From a virus, in the IMG/VR virus record IMGVR_UViG_3300036792_000384, positions 1 through 41,917 of that record: 41,917 bases of DNA; one strand, 5' to 3'. The notes beneath the pieces were generated by a model. That model made no database searches. It worked only from the letters and a program-made list of their open reading frames with translations, and was not told the origin of the DNA. Made by a program: the position numbers and the translations under genes. Below are positions 21,470 through 29,701 of the stretch, one piece after another (position 1 is the stretch's first letter; each line of letters opens with the position of its first letter).

Positions 21470-24400
21470 TCACGAAAGCACCGTGGTCGGGCTCGTCATT
21501 GCCGCGTACTGTTCGAGGCGTCCGTAGCTGCCGCTCGAGGCGTCGAGCGTGGCATCGGCTACAGTGCGCGGGTTGCTCTGAATCGCGTCGACGGTCTGGC
21601 CCTTCAGGAATGCCGCGGAGCTGGCCCCGTCGAGGGCGAGTGAAATGGTGCTCGGGTTCTCCCCGTACTTGCCGTATGTCGGCGAATTGATCGTGCCGGC
21701 GAAATTGCTGAGCGAGGAAAGGGAAGACTGGAAGCCGAGCAGCGAGCCGTTGTGATACGTCCCCGCCTGAGTAAGCTGCCCGCCTGAGTAAGCGAAGTTG
21801 GCCGCCTGCGGTCCTACCAGCCCGAATTTCTGCCCCGTCGTTTCCGCGTACAGCCCAAGCATCTGAAGGACGCTCGGATCGTGGAGCGCGCGCGCGATCG
21901 AGCCGCCGTACTGCTGCTTCGCGATATTCGCGATCTGCGTCGCGGTGTCGGTGTTGATGTCGACGTGGTACTGCTCCTTGACGCGCTTCTTCACCTGCTC
22001 CGGCAGCGTCTGCCAGACGGTCATGCGCAGCGCGCCGAGCAGCGCACCCGCGCCCGCGCCGATCGCGGCGCCGATCGGGCCGCCGTATTTGAAGCCGACC
22101 AGCGCGCCGCCAGCGGTATCTTCGCCGAGTCCAACCGCGCCGCCGCGGTGCAGGCCGTCCATCAGGAGCGTGGAGCCGCCGAGCAGCGCCGCCTGGGAGT
22201 GACCGAGCTGCGAGAGGTTCGCGCCGAACGAAGCCGTGTTGCCGGGGTGAAAGGCGCCGTTGAGAAATGTCTGGTCGAATTTCCCGAGCGAGGCTTTGAA
22301 GCCGCCGCCTTTGCCGAACATCCCGAGCAGCCCGCCCAGCGGGCCGCCGCCCTGGCCACCGATACCCGGAATGCCGCGGGGCGCCGCCGCAGCAGCTTCA
22401 GGCGCGGCCGCCTCCGAACTGCTGGGGGCACCGTAGCTGCTCGAGGGCGAGGAATCGCCGCCGCCCCAGGAGCGCCAGTCATTCCAGCCGCCGCCGGTGG
22501 AGACACCGCCTCCGCCGCCTGTCGCGGAACTGTCGCTGCTGTCGCTATAGTCGCGGCTGCTTGGGACGAAGGGCGGGGTAGCGATCGAGGCGGCGCTGCC
22601 GCCGCTGCCGATCGAGATAACCGGCTGCTGGCTGCCGCCGAAGAGGGTCCCGAAAATTCCGCCGCGGCTGCCCCCGGGCTGCACCTGCACCGAACGTCCG
22701 GTAATGCTGCCGGTGATCGCTGCCGCGAGCTGCGAGGTCACGACGTCGCGGAAAGCGCCGAGCAGGGAATTGCGGATCGAATCCCCGAGGGCCTGCCACA
22801 CGCTCTTGCCCTTGCTGAGCGTGTCGTCGAAAAGCTGGTCGAGGTCTTTTTTGACGCCCTCGTAAATAGAGCGCTGCTGATCGACGATGATCGACGTGGT
22901 GGCGCGGCCGCTCTTGAGCTGGATCTCGGCGACGGCGTCGGCGGTCTGCTGCGCCTGCTGCGTGTCCTGATCCTTCTGCCGGGCGCGGAGTGCCGCCTCG
23001 CGGACGTCAGCGTCTGCGCGTGAGGCCTGCCCCTTCTGTACCTGATCCTCGATGGCTTCGATTTCGTGCTTGTACTCGGCGTCCCGGATGGTCTTCGACG
23101 CCTCCGCCGCGCGCTGCAGGTAATCAACTTCGATCGCGAGCTTCTGCTGCTCGACCGCGATTTTCTGCTGGACGGTCTGCGCCTTTACCTCTTCCAGCTG
23201 GCCCAGCTGCTTGTCGCGCGAGGCGCGCAGCTGCTCGGCCTGAAATTCGCTCACCTGCTGCGCGGTCTGAAACTGGTAGTCCTTTGTCTGGTCCTGGAAC
23301 TGGCGGTCTGTGGCGGCGCGCTGCGCGGCGAGCTGGTCGCCGGCGGATTTCTTGGCCGCGGCGGTCTGCTGATCGAGATTCCGGTCCTTCTCGTCATAAC
23401 TGGCATTGATGGCCTGCGCCTGCTGGCGGAATTCCTCAAGCTGGCGCGCCCGCTCCTTCGGATCTGAGGAGAGGCCGTTAGGGCCGACCTTACGCGCGGC
23501 TTCGGTCAGAAGCTGGGTGCGGCTGATATCGTTCTTTTCCTTTTCGAGCGCCGTCTCCTTGTCGAGGGTGTCCCTGTAGATTTTGAGTTTCTGGTCTTCG
23601 AGGTCGCGGACGTTTTCGAGGCCAAGCGCCTCGCGCAATTTCAGCGAATCGTTTTCCGCCTGCTCGGCGCGCTTCAGCCCGTTGACGCGCAGCGTGAGCG
23701 ATTCCTCGTTTGCCTTCACCTCGAGCGCGAGTGTCTGCTCGTGCTCTTTGCGCTGCTCGGTCTGAATTTCCGCCGCCAGCTGCCGCCGGTACTCGGCTTC
23801 CGCCTGCTTATTTGTTACCCGGGAGACGTTGCCGCGGGAGTTGATATGGGTTTCCGAGTTCTGGATTTCCCGCGCGTTCTGCAGCTCCAGCGCGCGGATC
23901 CCGGTAGCGTCCCGCCCCTCGGCCTCATCCGCCGCGTTACGGGCCGTCCTGAGGGCAGCGGCGGCCTCTTTGGGGGCCGCTATAGCCTGCTCCGCGCTGG
24001 CGATCTGATCCTTGAGCCGTTCCACCGCCTGGTTGGCCGCCCTCACAGCGGACGCGGGCGCGGTGGCGTCGCCGATCTTCAGCTTCGCGGTGTCCTCGGC
24101 AACCTGTAAATCCTTCTTCAGCCGATCAAGCCGGAGCTGCGGGAGCTGGTCTTCGAGCGCGGCGTTGCGGTCGGCGGTGATGGTGCCGAAGCCGTTGGCC
24201 CCCAGCCGCCCAGCCTCCTGGTGCAGCCGGTCCTGCAGGCTGTTGCCGACGATGTCGGTGGGCGCGCTGGGACGCCCGAGCAGGCCGCCTGTCGCGCCGC
24301 TCAGAACTGCCTGGAGGATGTTCCCGCTCTGGCCGCCCGTGTGGGCATCGAGCATGTTCTTCAGCCAGAGGGGGCCGCTCACCACGAGGTCGAGCGCCCA

Positions 24401-25678
24401 TACGGCCTTTTCCTTCAGCTTGCTGGTGAGCCGTTCAAATTCGTTTTCGAGGTCGAGGACCTTCTTGCGGTACGCATCGATCGCCTGCAGCTCCTCACCC
24501 GACAGGATGCGGGCGTGCTCCTTCGCGCGCTGGCTGAGCTTGTCGTAACTGTCGATAAGCGGCAGGAACTCTTTCGCGCCGCGGCCGAAGATCTCCTGCG
24601 CGAGTGTGGCGCGCTGGTAATAATCCGGGATTTTCTGGAGAGCGCGGAACGCCTGGTCGACGGCAGCGCCGGCGTCAACCGCGCCGTCCGCCGTGTGGGT
24701 AATCTGAACGCCGAGCACTGACAGGGCTGCGCTCGCTTTGGCGCTTTCGCCGTTGCCCTCCGCCATCGATTCGTTCAGCTGCTTTACCGCCATGCCGAGC
24801 ACGTTGGCGTTGACGCCGGCGTACTCCGCGGCCTTGCCGAATAACTGGGTCTGCTCTGTTGTGAGCCCGGTGCGCGCGGAAAGCTGCTCTATCTGAAGCG
24901 CCTCCTGCGCGAAGCCGTCAGCCTCACTCTTGAGGAATTTGAACGCGGCCCCCAGCGCGAGGACTCCGCCGACTGCCGCGACGCCGAGGCCTCCGAGTTT
25001 GAGGACAGACTGTTCCGCGAGGTCACCGACGGTCTGAAGCGGATTCTGAATGAACTGCTTGATTTTCGACGCCAGCTCCTGGTTGCCGGCCTTGTCCCGC
25101 ATCTGGTCGAAGTGACCGTTGATTTTCTTCTGCAGGTCCTCGGTGAGGCCGAGGTCGGCGAGCGCCTTTTTGCGCTGCGCCTCGATGCGCTGCAGCCCGG
25201 ACATTTCTTTCGCCTGGCTGCCGGCGATGAGGGAATCGACTTTGCGCCGCGCCTGCTCCTCGGCCTGCAGCTGGGCCTGCCGGTATTGTTCGGCGAGTTT
25301 GTCGGCGTCCGGACGTTTCGGGCCGTCGCCTGAGTGCTTATTCTGCTGCTGCTCGCGCGCGTACTGCGCGGCCGAGGTCCGGAGCCTGTCGATCTGGTCT
25401 GCGCCGCGCTGGGCCTCCTGCGCAATTTGATTGAGGCCGCCGGCGGATACGCGCGCCGCGGTGGCAGCGCCCACGAGGTCCTCGCCGAGGGCAGCGACTA
25501 CCTTCTGCGATCGCAGCGCTGCTTCGGAGATTTTGTCGAGGCCGGCCTGTGTCTGATCCCCGGCCGCTTTCGCCGTGGCTCCGATTTTGCCGAGTTCCTG
25601 ATTCGTCCGCTTTGCGCTCGCCTCCGCTTTTGAGGAGTCGAACTCCGCGACGATTCGCATTTTGCCGTTGTCTGCCAT
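21470..25678 (-). CDS. Tape measure protein (1402 aa)
   Basis: Very long, helix-rich protein starting MADNGKMRIVAEFDSSKAEA, with extended coiled coils through the middle (for example AEQYRQAQLQAEEQARRK, KAQTVQQKIAVEQQKLAIEV). A hydrophobic stretch near residues 225-250 (LGGLGVAAVGGVLALGAAFK) and the glycine/alanine-rich C-terminal part (YGGPIGAAIGAGAGALLGAL) are typical of tape measures that cross the host membrane. It sets tail length; at about 1.5 angstrom per residue of helix, a tail near 200 nm would follow. Its gene follows the frameshifted tail chaperones directly, as in other siphophages. The start has GGGCGGGTAACC in front. Confidence 0.93.
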   Translation of the reverse strand: MADNGKMRIVAEFDSSKAEASAKRTNQELGKIGATAKAAGDQTQAGLDKISEAALRSQKVVAALGEDLVGAATAARVSAGGLNQIAQEAQRGADQIDRLRTSAAQYAREQQQNKHSGDGPKRPDADKLAEQYRQAQLQAEEQARRKVDSLIAGSQAKEMSGLQRIEAQRKKALADLGLTEDLQKKINGHFDQMRDKAGNQELASKIKQFIQNPLQTVGDLAEQSVLKLGGLGVAAVGGVLALGAAFKFLKSEADGFAQEALQIEQLSARTGLTTEQTQLFGKAAEYAGVNANVLGMAVKQLNESMAEGNGESAKASAALSVLGVQITHTADGAVDAGAAVDQAFRALQKIPDYYQRATLAQEIFGRGAKEFLPLIDSYDKLSQRAKEHARILSGEELQAIDAYRKKVLDLENEFERLTSKLKEKAVWALDLVVSGPLWLKNMLDAHTGGQSGNILQAVLSGATGGLLGRPSAPTDIVGNSLQDRLHQEAGRLGANGFGTITADRNAALEDQLPQLRLDRLKKDLQVAEDTAKLKIGDATAPASAVRAANQAVERLKDQIASAEQAIAAPKEAAAALRTARNAADEAEGRDATGIRALELQNAREIQNSETHINSRGNVSRVTNKQAEAEYRRQLAAEIQTEQRKEHEQTLALEVKANEESLTLRVNGLKRAEQAENDSLKLREALGLENVRDLEDQKLKIYRDTLDKETALEKEKNDISRTQLLTEAARKVGPNGLSSDPKERARQLEEFRQQAQAINASYDEKDRNLDQQTAAAKKSAGDQLAAQRAATDRQFQDQTKDYQFQTAQQVSEFQAEQLRASRDKQLGQLEEVKAQTVQQKIAVEQQKLAIEVDYLQRAAEASKTIRDAEYKHEIEAIEDQVQKGQASRADADVREAALRARQKDQDTQQAQQTADAVAEIQLKSGRATTSIIVDQQRSIYEGVKKDLDQLFDDTLSKGKSVWQALGDSIRNSLLGAFRDVVTSQLAAAITGSITGRSVQVQPGGSRGGIFGTLFGGSQQPVISIGSGGSAASIATPPFVPSSRDYSDSSDSSATGGGGGVSTGGGWNDWRSWGGGDSSPSSSYGAPSSSEAAAPEAAAAAPRGIPGIGGQGGGPLGGLLGMFGKGGGFKASLGKFDQTFLNGAFHPGNTASFGANLSQLGHSQAALLGGSTLLMDGLHRGGAVGLGEDTAGGALVGFKYGGPIGAAIGAGAGALLGALRMTVWQTLPEQVKKRVKEQYHVDINTDTATQIANIAKQQYGGSIARALHDPSVLQMLGLYAETTGQKFGLVGPQAANFAYSGGQLTQAGTYHNGSLLGFQSSLSSLSNFAGTINSPTYGKYGENPSTISLALDGASSAAFLKGQTVDAIQSNPRTVADATLDASSGSYGRLEQYAAMTSPTTVLS

Positions 25679-25681
25679 TGG

Positions 25682-26043
25682 TTACCCGCCCTGTAGCCGG
25701 CGCTTTCTCGCCTCCGCGCGCGCCCGTTCCTCGCGCTGCTGCCGGGCGAAGCGCTCGCGTTCGGCCGAGATCATCTTCAGAACGCGGAATTCCTCGCAGG
25801 AGACTTCGTCGGCGCCGATGGTGATTCCGGCCTGCCGGCTGAAGTCGAGGTCGAGCGCGGCGCGCAGCAGCTCGCCCGCGCGGGACTGGTGTAAAGCCGA
25901 TTCGAGAAGATCGAGCCCGCAGGCTTCGCAGCGGGTCTCGTCATCCTCGGCGTTGGGGCAGTTCGCTGGGCCTTCGCAAAGCTTGTCCTTGCGCAGCAGC
26001 CGGTAGAAGGTGAAACGGGGGCCTGGGGATTCAGGCCACTCTA
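25682..26043 (-). CDS. Tail assembly chaperone T-part, expressed by -1 frameshift
   Basis: No start codon is needed: the frame joins the upstream chaperone by a -1 shift at 26044-26050 and then reads LEWPESPGPRFTFYRLLRKD and on for 120 residues. It has a four-cysteine cluster (CEGPANCP, then CEACG) and a basic, helical C-terminus (RFARQQREERARAEARKR). The stop lies three bases before the tape measure ATG. This is the lambda gpG-T arrangement: the longer G-T fusion (about 322 residues) binds the tape measure and recruits tail tube subunits. The cysteine knuckle is an extra compared with lambda gpT. Confidence 0.85.
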
Positions 26044-26649
26044 AAAATTTTCGGGATCTTCCTCGGCGTCGAGCGCGTCAACCGTGGCTGTCAGTTCGAT
26101 GACGACGGCGGACTTGTGCGCCAGCGGCACGTCGCCCAGATAGCCCTCCACTTTCGTCACGAGAAGGTCGTAGAACTCGCCGATCGCGCTCAGGCTGCTC
26201 TTAAGCTCCTGTTTTCCGTGGCGCAGGTCGATGAAGGCGAAGGCGCCCTTGCGGTAGCTCCGCATCTCGCGCTCGGAGGGCACGCGCAGCGTGTGCACGG
26301 TTTCGATGCCGCCCACGACGGTGAGCTTGATCTCGTAGGTATTGCCAGCCGCGGCGGTCGCATCGTCGGCATCGGTGCGCATCAGCTTCTGCATCAGCGA
26401 GCCAGCGTGGTCGGCGTAGCTGTCATTGCCGAGCAGCCTGGCCAGCAGCGCTTCCTCGGCCTCTTCCACGCCCGTGGTGACGGTGCGGGAGCCCTTCCCG
26501 TACTTGACGATCATGGTCTTGATCGAGCGGTTTCGCTCGCTCCATTCGTCGTCTGTCGGGAAGCGGGGTACGAGTACGGTTTGGCCGGAGCGGGTCTTCA
26601 GCTCGAACTCGGCGTCAATGGAGAAAACGGGTTTTTGCTTGTCTGCCAT
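26041..26649 (-). CDS. Tail assembly chaperone (gpG-like)
   Basis: A 202-residue protein (ADKQKPVFSIDAEFELKTRS and on) lying between the tail tube gene and the tape measure, the invariable position of the siphophage tail chaperone. It has an N-terminal beta domain and a helical rest, ending NF-stop at the slippery sequence. It is the abundant short product; a fraction of ribosomes shift to give the extended form. Confidence 0.85.
   Translation of the reverse strand: MADKQKPVFSIDAEFELKTRSGQTVLVPRFPTDDEWSERNRSIKTMIVKYGKGSRTVTTGVEEAEEALLARLLGNDSYADHAGSLMQKLMRTDADDATAAAGNTYEIKLTVVGGIETVHTLRVPSEREMRSYRKGAFAFIDLRHGKQELKSSLSAIGEFYDLLVTKVEGYLGDVPLAHKSAVVIELTATVDALDAEEDPENF
26044..26050 (-). other. 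-1 programmed ribosomal frameshift site AAATTTT
   Basis: On the coding strand the last codons are GAA AAT TTT TAG, giving the canonical X XXY YYZ heptamer A AAT TTT. After a -1 slip, the next codons are TTA GAG TGG CCT and the frame stays open for 120 codons to the tape measure. The stop codon of the short product directly follows the heptamer. Confidence 0.88.
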
Positions 26650-26704
26650 AAGGGGGGTTCCACATGGCTGGTCGGCGACGGCGGGAAGTTTCCCCAGGGG
26701 GGCT

Positions 26705-26744
26705 CATGCTACCTGCTCATGCGAGTTAGCAGGCAGGTAGCATG
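26705..26744 (-). terminator. 12-bp hairpin after the major tail protein gene
   Basis: CATGCTACCTGC (26705-26716) and GCAGGTAGCATG (26733-26744) are perfect inverted copies with a 16-base loop, in the gap downstream of the tail tube gene. A nested alternative (CCTGCT ... AGCAGG) exists. It would reduce read-through from the highly expressed tube gene into the chaperone, or protect the transcript end. Confidence 0.7.
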
Positions 26745-26764
26745 TGGCCGCCGGCGGCGCGGAG

Positions 26765-27835
26765 TTACTCGGCGCCGAACTTGTTGATGGCGTTGGTGGT
26801 CGCCGCGCTAATCATGCTCGAGAGCGCGCCGCTCGAGGGCAGCAGGACCTGCGCCTCGACTTCCGCGGTGATGATTCCCGCGTTGTTGGCGTTGCGGACG
26901 CGCGAGAAGTAAATCCGGCCGATCTCGATGTCGAGCGCGTGGTAGATGGTGCCTTCGATCAGCGCGCCCTGCATGGTCCAGCTGAGCGATCCCTCGCTCT
27001 GGTTCTGCAGGGTCGTCATTTCGGTGGACCCGTGATTGAACCGCGCCACGAAGTTCACGTTGACCACGCGGTCGCCGAACTCCATGCGGCCGCGGATCTG
27101 GCCGGAGGTCGGGTCGCCGGCGACCTGGAATCCGGATCCGGGATAGTAGCCGGTGTCGAGGCGGCAGTTGTTCTTGAAGCTGAAATGGGCCTCGATGATC
27201 GACTTAGCCGACACGTAATCGACGCCGTTGATGGTCAGCCCCAGGGATCCGGACGGGAGCAGGTGCTCGGTCGTCGGGCTCGGCATGGTGATGCCAGAGG
27301 GCACGGTCAGCGCGCCGGTACCGACGATGTTGGCCGAGAACTTCGAGGCCGCGCGGCCGGGGCCGCTCTGCACGTCGATCGTGAAGTCTTCGAGCACGCA
27401 ACCGGGATACATCCGGTCGAAGATCGCGCTGCCGCCCGGGCGGACCTGCTCCACGAGGGAGAAGGGAACCATATCGATTCCGTCGGTCGAAGGATCCTGC
27501 ACGGTCGCGGTGTGCAGGTGGCTCAAGGTCCCGCCAGTCGGTACCGAAGCCACGCTCTTACCGAAGCCGAACGCGAACAGCCAGGCGGCCATCTCGGAGC
27601 TGAGGTACTTGTCCCAGCTGCTCGACACGTTCCAGCTGGTGAGGTAGTGGTTCTGCGCGAACTCGCTGCCCTTGCCGATTTCCTGCGCGTCGTCTTCGGT
27701 GACCGGGCCGAGGTCGGTCACGGTCGCGTTCAGCTTGTTCACGCGGATCATGTCGGCGACCACGTTGGCCGTCGCCAGATCGGTTTGCTTGACCTTGCCG
27801 AACGCGATTAAAGTCTCTCTGATGTTGCCTGCCAT
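26765..27835 (-). CDS. Major tail tube protein
   Basis: A 356-residue, beta-rich protein (AGNIRETLIAFGKVKQTDLA and on) placed between the tail-completion gene and the chaperones, where siphophages encode the tail tube subunit. It has few cysteines and many aromatic and glycine turns (YYPGSGFQVAGDPTSGQIRG), and no sheath gene is nearby, so contractile morphology is unlikely. It is longer than lambda gpV (246), perhaps with an added surface domain. A strong hairpin follows the stop. Confidence 0.8.
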   Translation of the reverse strand: MAGNIRETLIAFGKVKQTDLATANVVADMIRVNKLNATVTDLGPVTEDDAQEIGKGSEFAQNHYLTSWNVSSSWDKYLSSEMAAWLFAFGFGKSVASVPTGGTLSHLHTATVQDPSTDGIDMVPFSLVEQVRPGGSAIFDRMYPGCVLEDFTIDVQSGPGRAASKFSANIVGTGALTVPSGITMPSPTTEHLLPSGSLGLTINGVDYVSAKSIIEAHFSFKNNCRLDTGYYPGSGFQVAGDPTSGQIRGRMEFGDRVVNVNFVARFNHGSTEMTTLQNQSEGSLSWTMQGALIEGTIYHALDIEIGRIYFSRVRNANNAGIITAEVEAQVLLPSSGALSSMISAATTNAINKFGAE

Positions 27836-27859
27836 GTTGTGTCCCTTTTGAACGCGGCC

Positions 27860-28333
27860 TCAGCCGCCGATTTCGAGTAATGAAAACTGGAGCTGCCAGA
27901 CTTCGGCGCCGTCGACCCCAGCGCGCGTAAAGCGCGGTTCACTGGGCGGGTCGAACGCCTCGTGGATGGGCGAGTCGAACCACCGCAGGCCGCTGCCGTT
28001 GTCGCCGTCGATGATGTTCTTGAGCAGCCCGAAATAACCGGGGTGCGTGCCGGGTCCGGCGCCGTCAAAATCGCCGGGGCAGAACATCGCGATCGTGAAG
28101 TGATAAGCGAAGCGCGGGATCTCGCCGCGCATCGTCTCTTCGAGGCCCTCGAATATCACGAGCAGCCCGCCCTCGCTCATCGCCGCGACGGCCTCTTTGG
28201 CGGTGCGGAATTCGCCCGCCTCGGGGTCGTAGCCGCCGATTACGGAATCATCCCCGCCCAGCTCAGTTACGAGCTGAGGAAGCCCTCTCAGCGACGCCAC
28301 GACGGCGGACTGTACTTCGCTGATCGGCGTCAC
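27860..28333 (-). CDS. Tail terminator / completion-type protein (157 aa)
   Basis: A GTG start overlaps the stop of the gene above. The 157-residue protein (MTPISEVQSAVVASLRGLPQ and on) has an early helix, a strand (GGLLVIFEGLEE) and a central beta hairpin (IPRFAYHFTIAMFCPG), similar to gpU-like tail terminators. Position directly before the tail tube gene agrees. Sequence identity to known members cannot be judged. Confidence 0.65.
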   Translation of the reverse strand: MTPISEVQSAVVASLRGLPQLVTELGGDDSVIGGYDPEAGEFRTAKEAVAAMSEGGLLVIFEGLEETMRGEIPRFAYHFTIAMFCPGDFDGAGPGTHPGYFGLLKNIIDGDNGSGLRWFDSPIHEAFDPPSEPRFTRAGVDGAEVWQLQFSLLEIGG

Positions 28334-28518
28334 TTCGCGCTGGTAGCGGCCGGAGCCGCGGGCTTCTTTCTGCGGAACGGCCGCGAGATGGCGTGCCCGG
28401 TACCGCGGGCTGTCGATTTTGCGGCCGCCACGATGGCGTGCCCGGCATGAATCGAGTGCGCGCCCGAGAGATACCCGGCGCTGAAAATGGCTGCGACTGC
28501 GTAAACGATAGGCGGCAT
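28330..28518 (-). CDS. Small hydrophobic protein (62 aa)
   Basis: A 62-residue protein with a hydrophobic N-terminus (MPPIVYAVAAIFSAGYLSGA) and a basic, alanine-rich tail (RPFRRKKPAAPAATSAK). The ATG is adjacent to the stop of the upstream gene, with GGAGGTCATAA as ribosome-binding site. It could be a membrane peptide or a small head-tail component. Function unknown. Confidence 0.6.
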   Translation of the reverse strand: MPPIVYAVAAIFSAGYLSGAHSIHAGHAIVAAAKSTARGTGHAISRPFRRKKPAAPAATSAK

Positions 28519-29178
28519 TTATGACCTCCAGAAAACTGCGGTGGATTGCACACGGGCGTTCGTCGCCGGCGTAACGGGTGTCTGGTAATCGAAGCGGAGG
28601 CCCTCGATTTCGGCCTCGTGCATCGTGCGGTACATCGCGGCTTTTTCGTTCGCGATGCCCTCATTGCGGCGGCTCAGGTCCTGGTAAATGTAGGCGAGCT
28701 CGAGCAGCGTGGCGGCCCGGTTGAACTGCCACGGATCGACAATTCCGTCGGTCTGAAAGCCGCGGCGCCAGAGCCACGCCGCGATATCCCGCTTGGCCAG
28801 CGCGCGCTTGCCGTCGTACGCGCTTTTCTGCGACGTCGAATCGACAATCTTTTTTGCGAGCCCGATGGCGGCCGAGTCCTGCTGGGTAAGGTCGGCGTCG
28901 GTCGCGAGCGTGTTGGTATCGGTGATGGCCACCGCGGCGAGCGCGGCAGCGTCCATCGGCGGATCGATCGTGAGCAGCGCGGCGCCGCCGCTGATCGTGG
29001 CGGGCTGGGTGAGCTGGTAGCGCACGCCCGCGATGAAGAAGCTGACGTACGCGGGCAGCGTGCCCGTGCCGAGGCCGCTTACCGATATCTCGGTGTCACC
29101 CGCGGCGGCTGGCGACGCCAACACGGGGCTTTTGCCCCACGCCCTGGCGGTGTCCCACGCGGTTACTGTGAGGTTCAC
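28519..29178 (-). CDS. Head-tail connector / adaptor-like protein (219 aa)
   Basis: The GTG at 29178 is chosen because AAAGGAGCAGCGAAC stands before it; longer versions run into a basic antisense-like stretch. The first 90 residues form a beta domain (TAWDTARAWGKSPVLASPAA; YVSFFIAGVRYQLTQPATIS). The last 110 are helical (KRDIAAWLWRRGFQTDGIVD, LLELAYIYQDLSRRNEGIAN). This order and position, between the capsid and the tail terminator, fit a head-tail adaptor such as a gp6/gp15-type protein, but I cannot assign it firmly. Confidence 0.6.
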   Translation of the reverse strand: MNLTVTAWDTARAWGKSPVLASPAAAGDTEISVSGLGTGTLPAYVSFFIAGVRYQLTQPATISGGAALLTIDPPMDAAALAAVAITDTNTLATDADLTQQDSAAIGLAKKIVDSTSQKSAYDGKRALAKRDIAAWLWRRGFQTDGIVDPWQFNRAATLLELAYIYQDLSRRNEGIANEKAAMYRTMHEAEIEGLRFDYQTPVTPATNARVQSTAVFWRS

Positions 29179-29470
29179 GTTCGCTGCTCCTTTCCGCCGG
29201 TGCCGGCGATATCGATTGCGGGCAATCGACTTGAACGTCATGCATCCAGAGCGGGGATTTCGGCGGCTCCGTGGCGGGCTCGGATACTGTCTTTCCGGGC
29301 AGTATCGAGACACTCACCGCGACGGTCGCTTTGGTGTCGCTCCGAGGCGCGGGAGGGTCTGCGTGCAGCCAGCCGGTTGACTGGCGCATCAGCGCCTCGA
29401 TCGCGGGCACCTGCTGTGGCGTGAGGTCCGCCGGCGGGTGCATCCAGACCATCTCTTGCGTAGGGGTCAT
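29096..29470 (-). CDS. Hypothetical protein (124 aa)
   Basis: A frame with an ATG at 29470 and high third-position GC (MTPTQEMVWMHPPADLTPQQ, then VPAIEALMRQSTGWLHADPP) lies between the capsid and connector genes. Its end overlaps the next gene by 83 bases, which is more than usual, and its start lacks a clear Shine-Dalgarno site, so the boundaries are unsure. It may be a short head-completion protein. Upstream, 29471-29701 holds a terminator-like hairpin and repeats but no convincing gene. Confidence 0.45.
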   Translation of the reverse strand: MTPTQEMVWMHPPADLTPQQVPAIEALMRQSTGWLHADPPAPRSDTKATVAVSVSILPGKTVSEPATEPPKSPLWMHDVQVDCPQSISPAPAERSSEREPHSNRVGHRQGVGQKPRVGVASRRG

Positions 29471-29648
29471 ATAAATTCGCGGCGCGGTTTTGTTTTGTTG
29501 GCCCGGAAAAGCCACGCGAATAAACCGGGTTGGGCCACGGGGGCCCACGCCACAGGCAGGAGGCAGGGGGGTCGCTTCGGTAGCTGGAGGAGGTGGGTCA
29601 GCCCGCGAAGTGCGCCCGCCAGAATTGCCTGGGCGAATTGGGCCAGAC

Positions 29649-29689
29649 CGAGCCCCCGTAACCACATGCGGGTTCAGGGCGGGGGCTCG
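29649..29689 (-). terminator. Terminator-like hairpin after the major capsid gene
   Basis: CGAGCCCCCG (29649-29658) and CGGGGGCTCG (29680-29689) form a perfect 10-bp stem with a 21-base loop just after the capsid stop. The direct repeat GCCTGGGCGAATT occurs at both sides (about 29627 and 29691). It probably tunes downstream expression after the most abundant transcript. Confidence 0.7.
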
Positions 29690-29701
29690 AGCCTGGGCGA
29701 A

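Noticed and set aside
24411-24436. A GTTCAAATTC string resembling a tRNA T-loop
   Set aside because: It lies in frame within the tape measure coding sequence and no cloverleaf or acceptor stem can be drawn around it.
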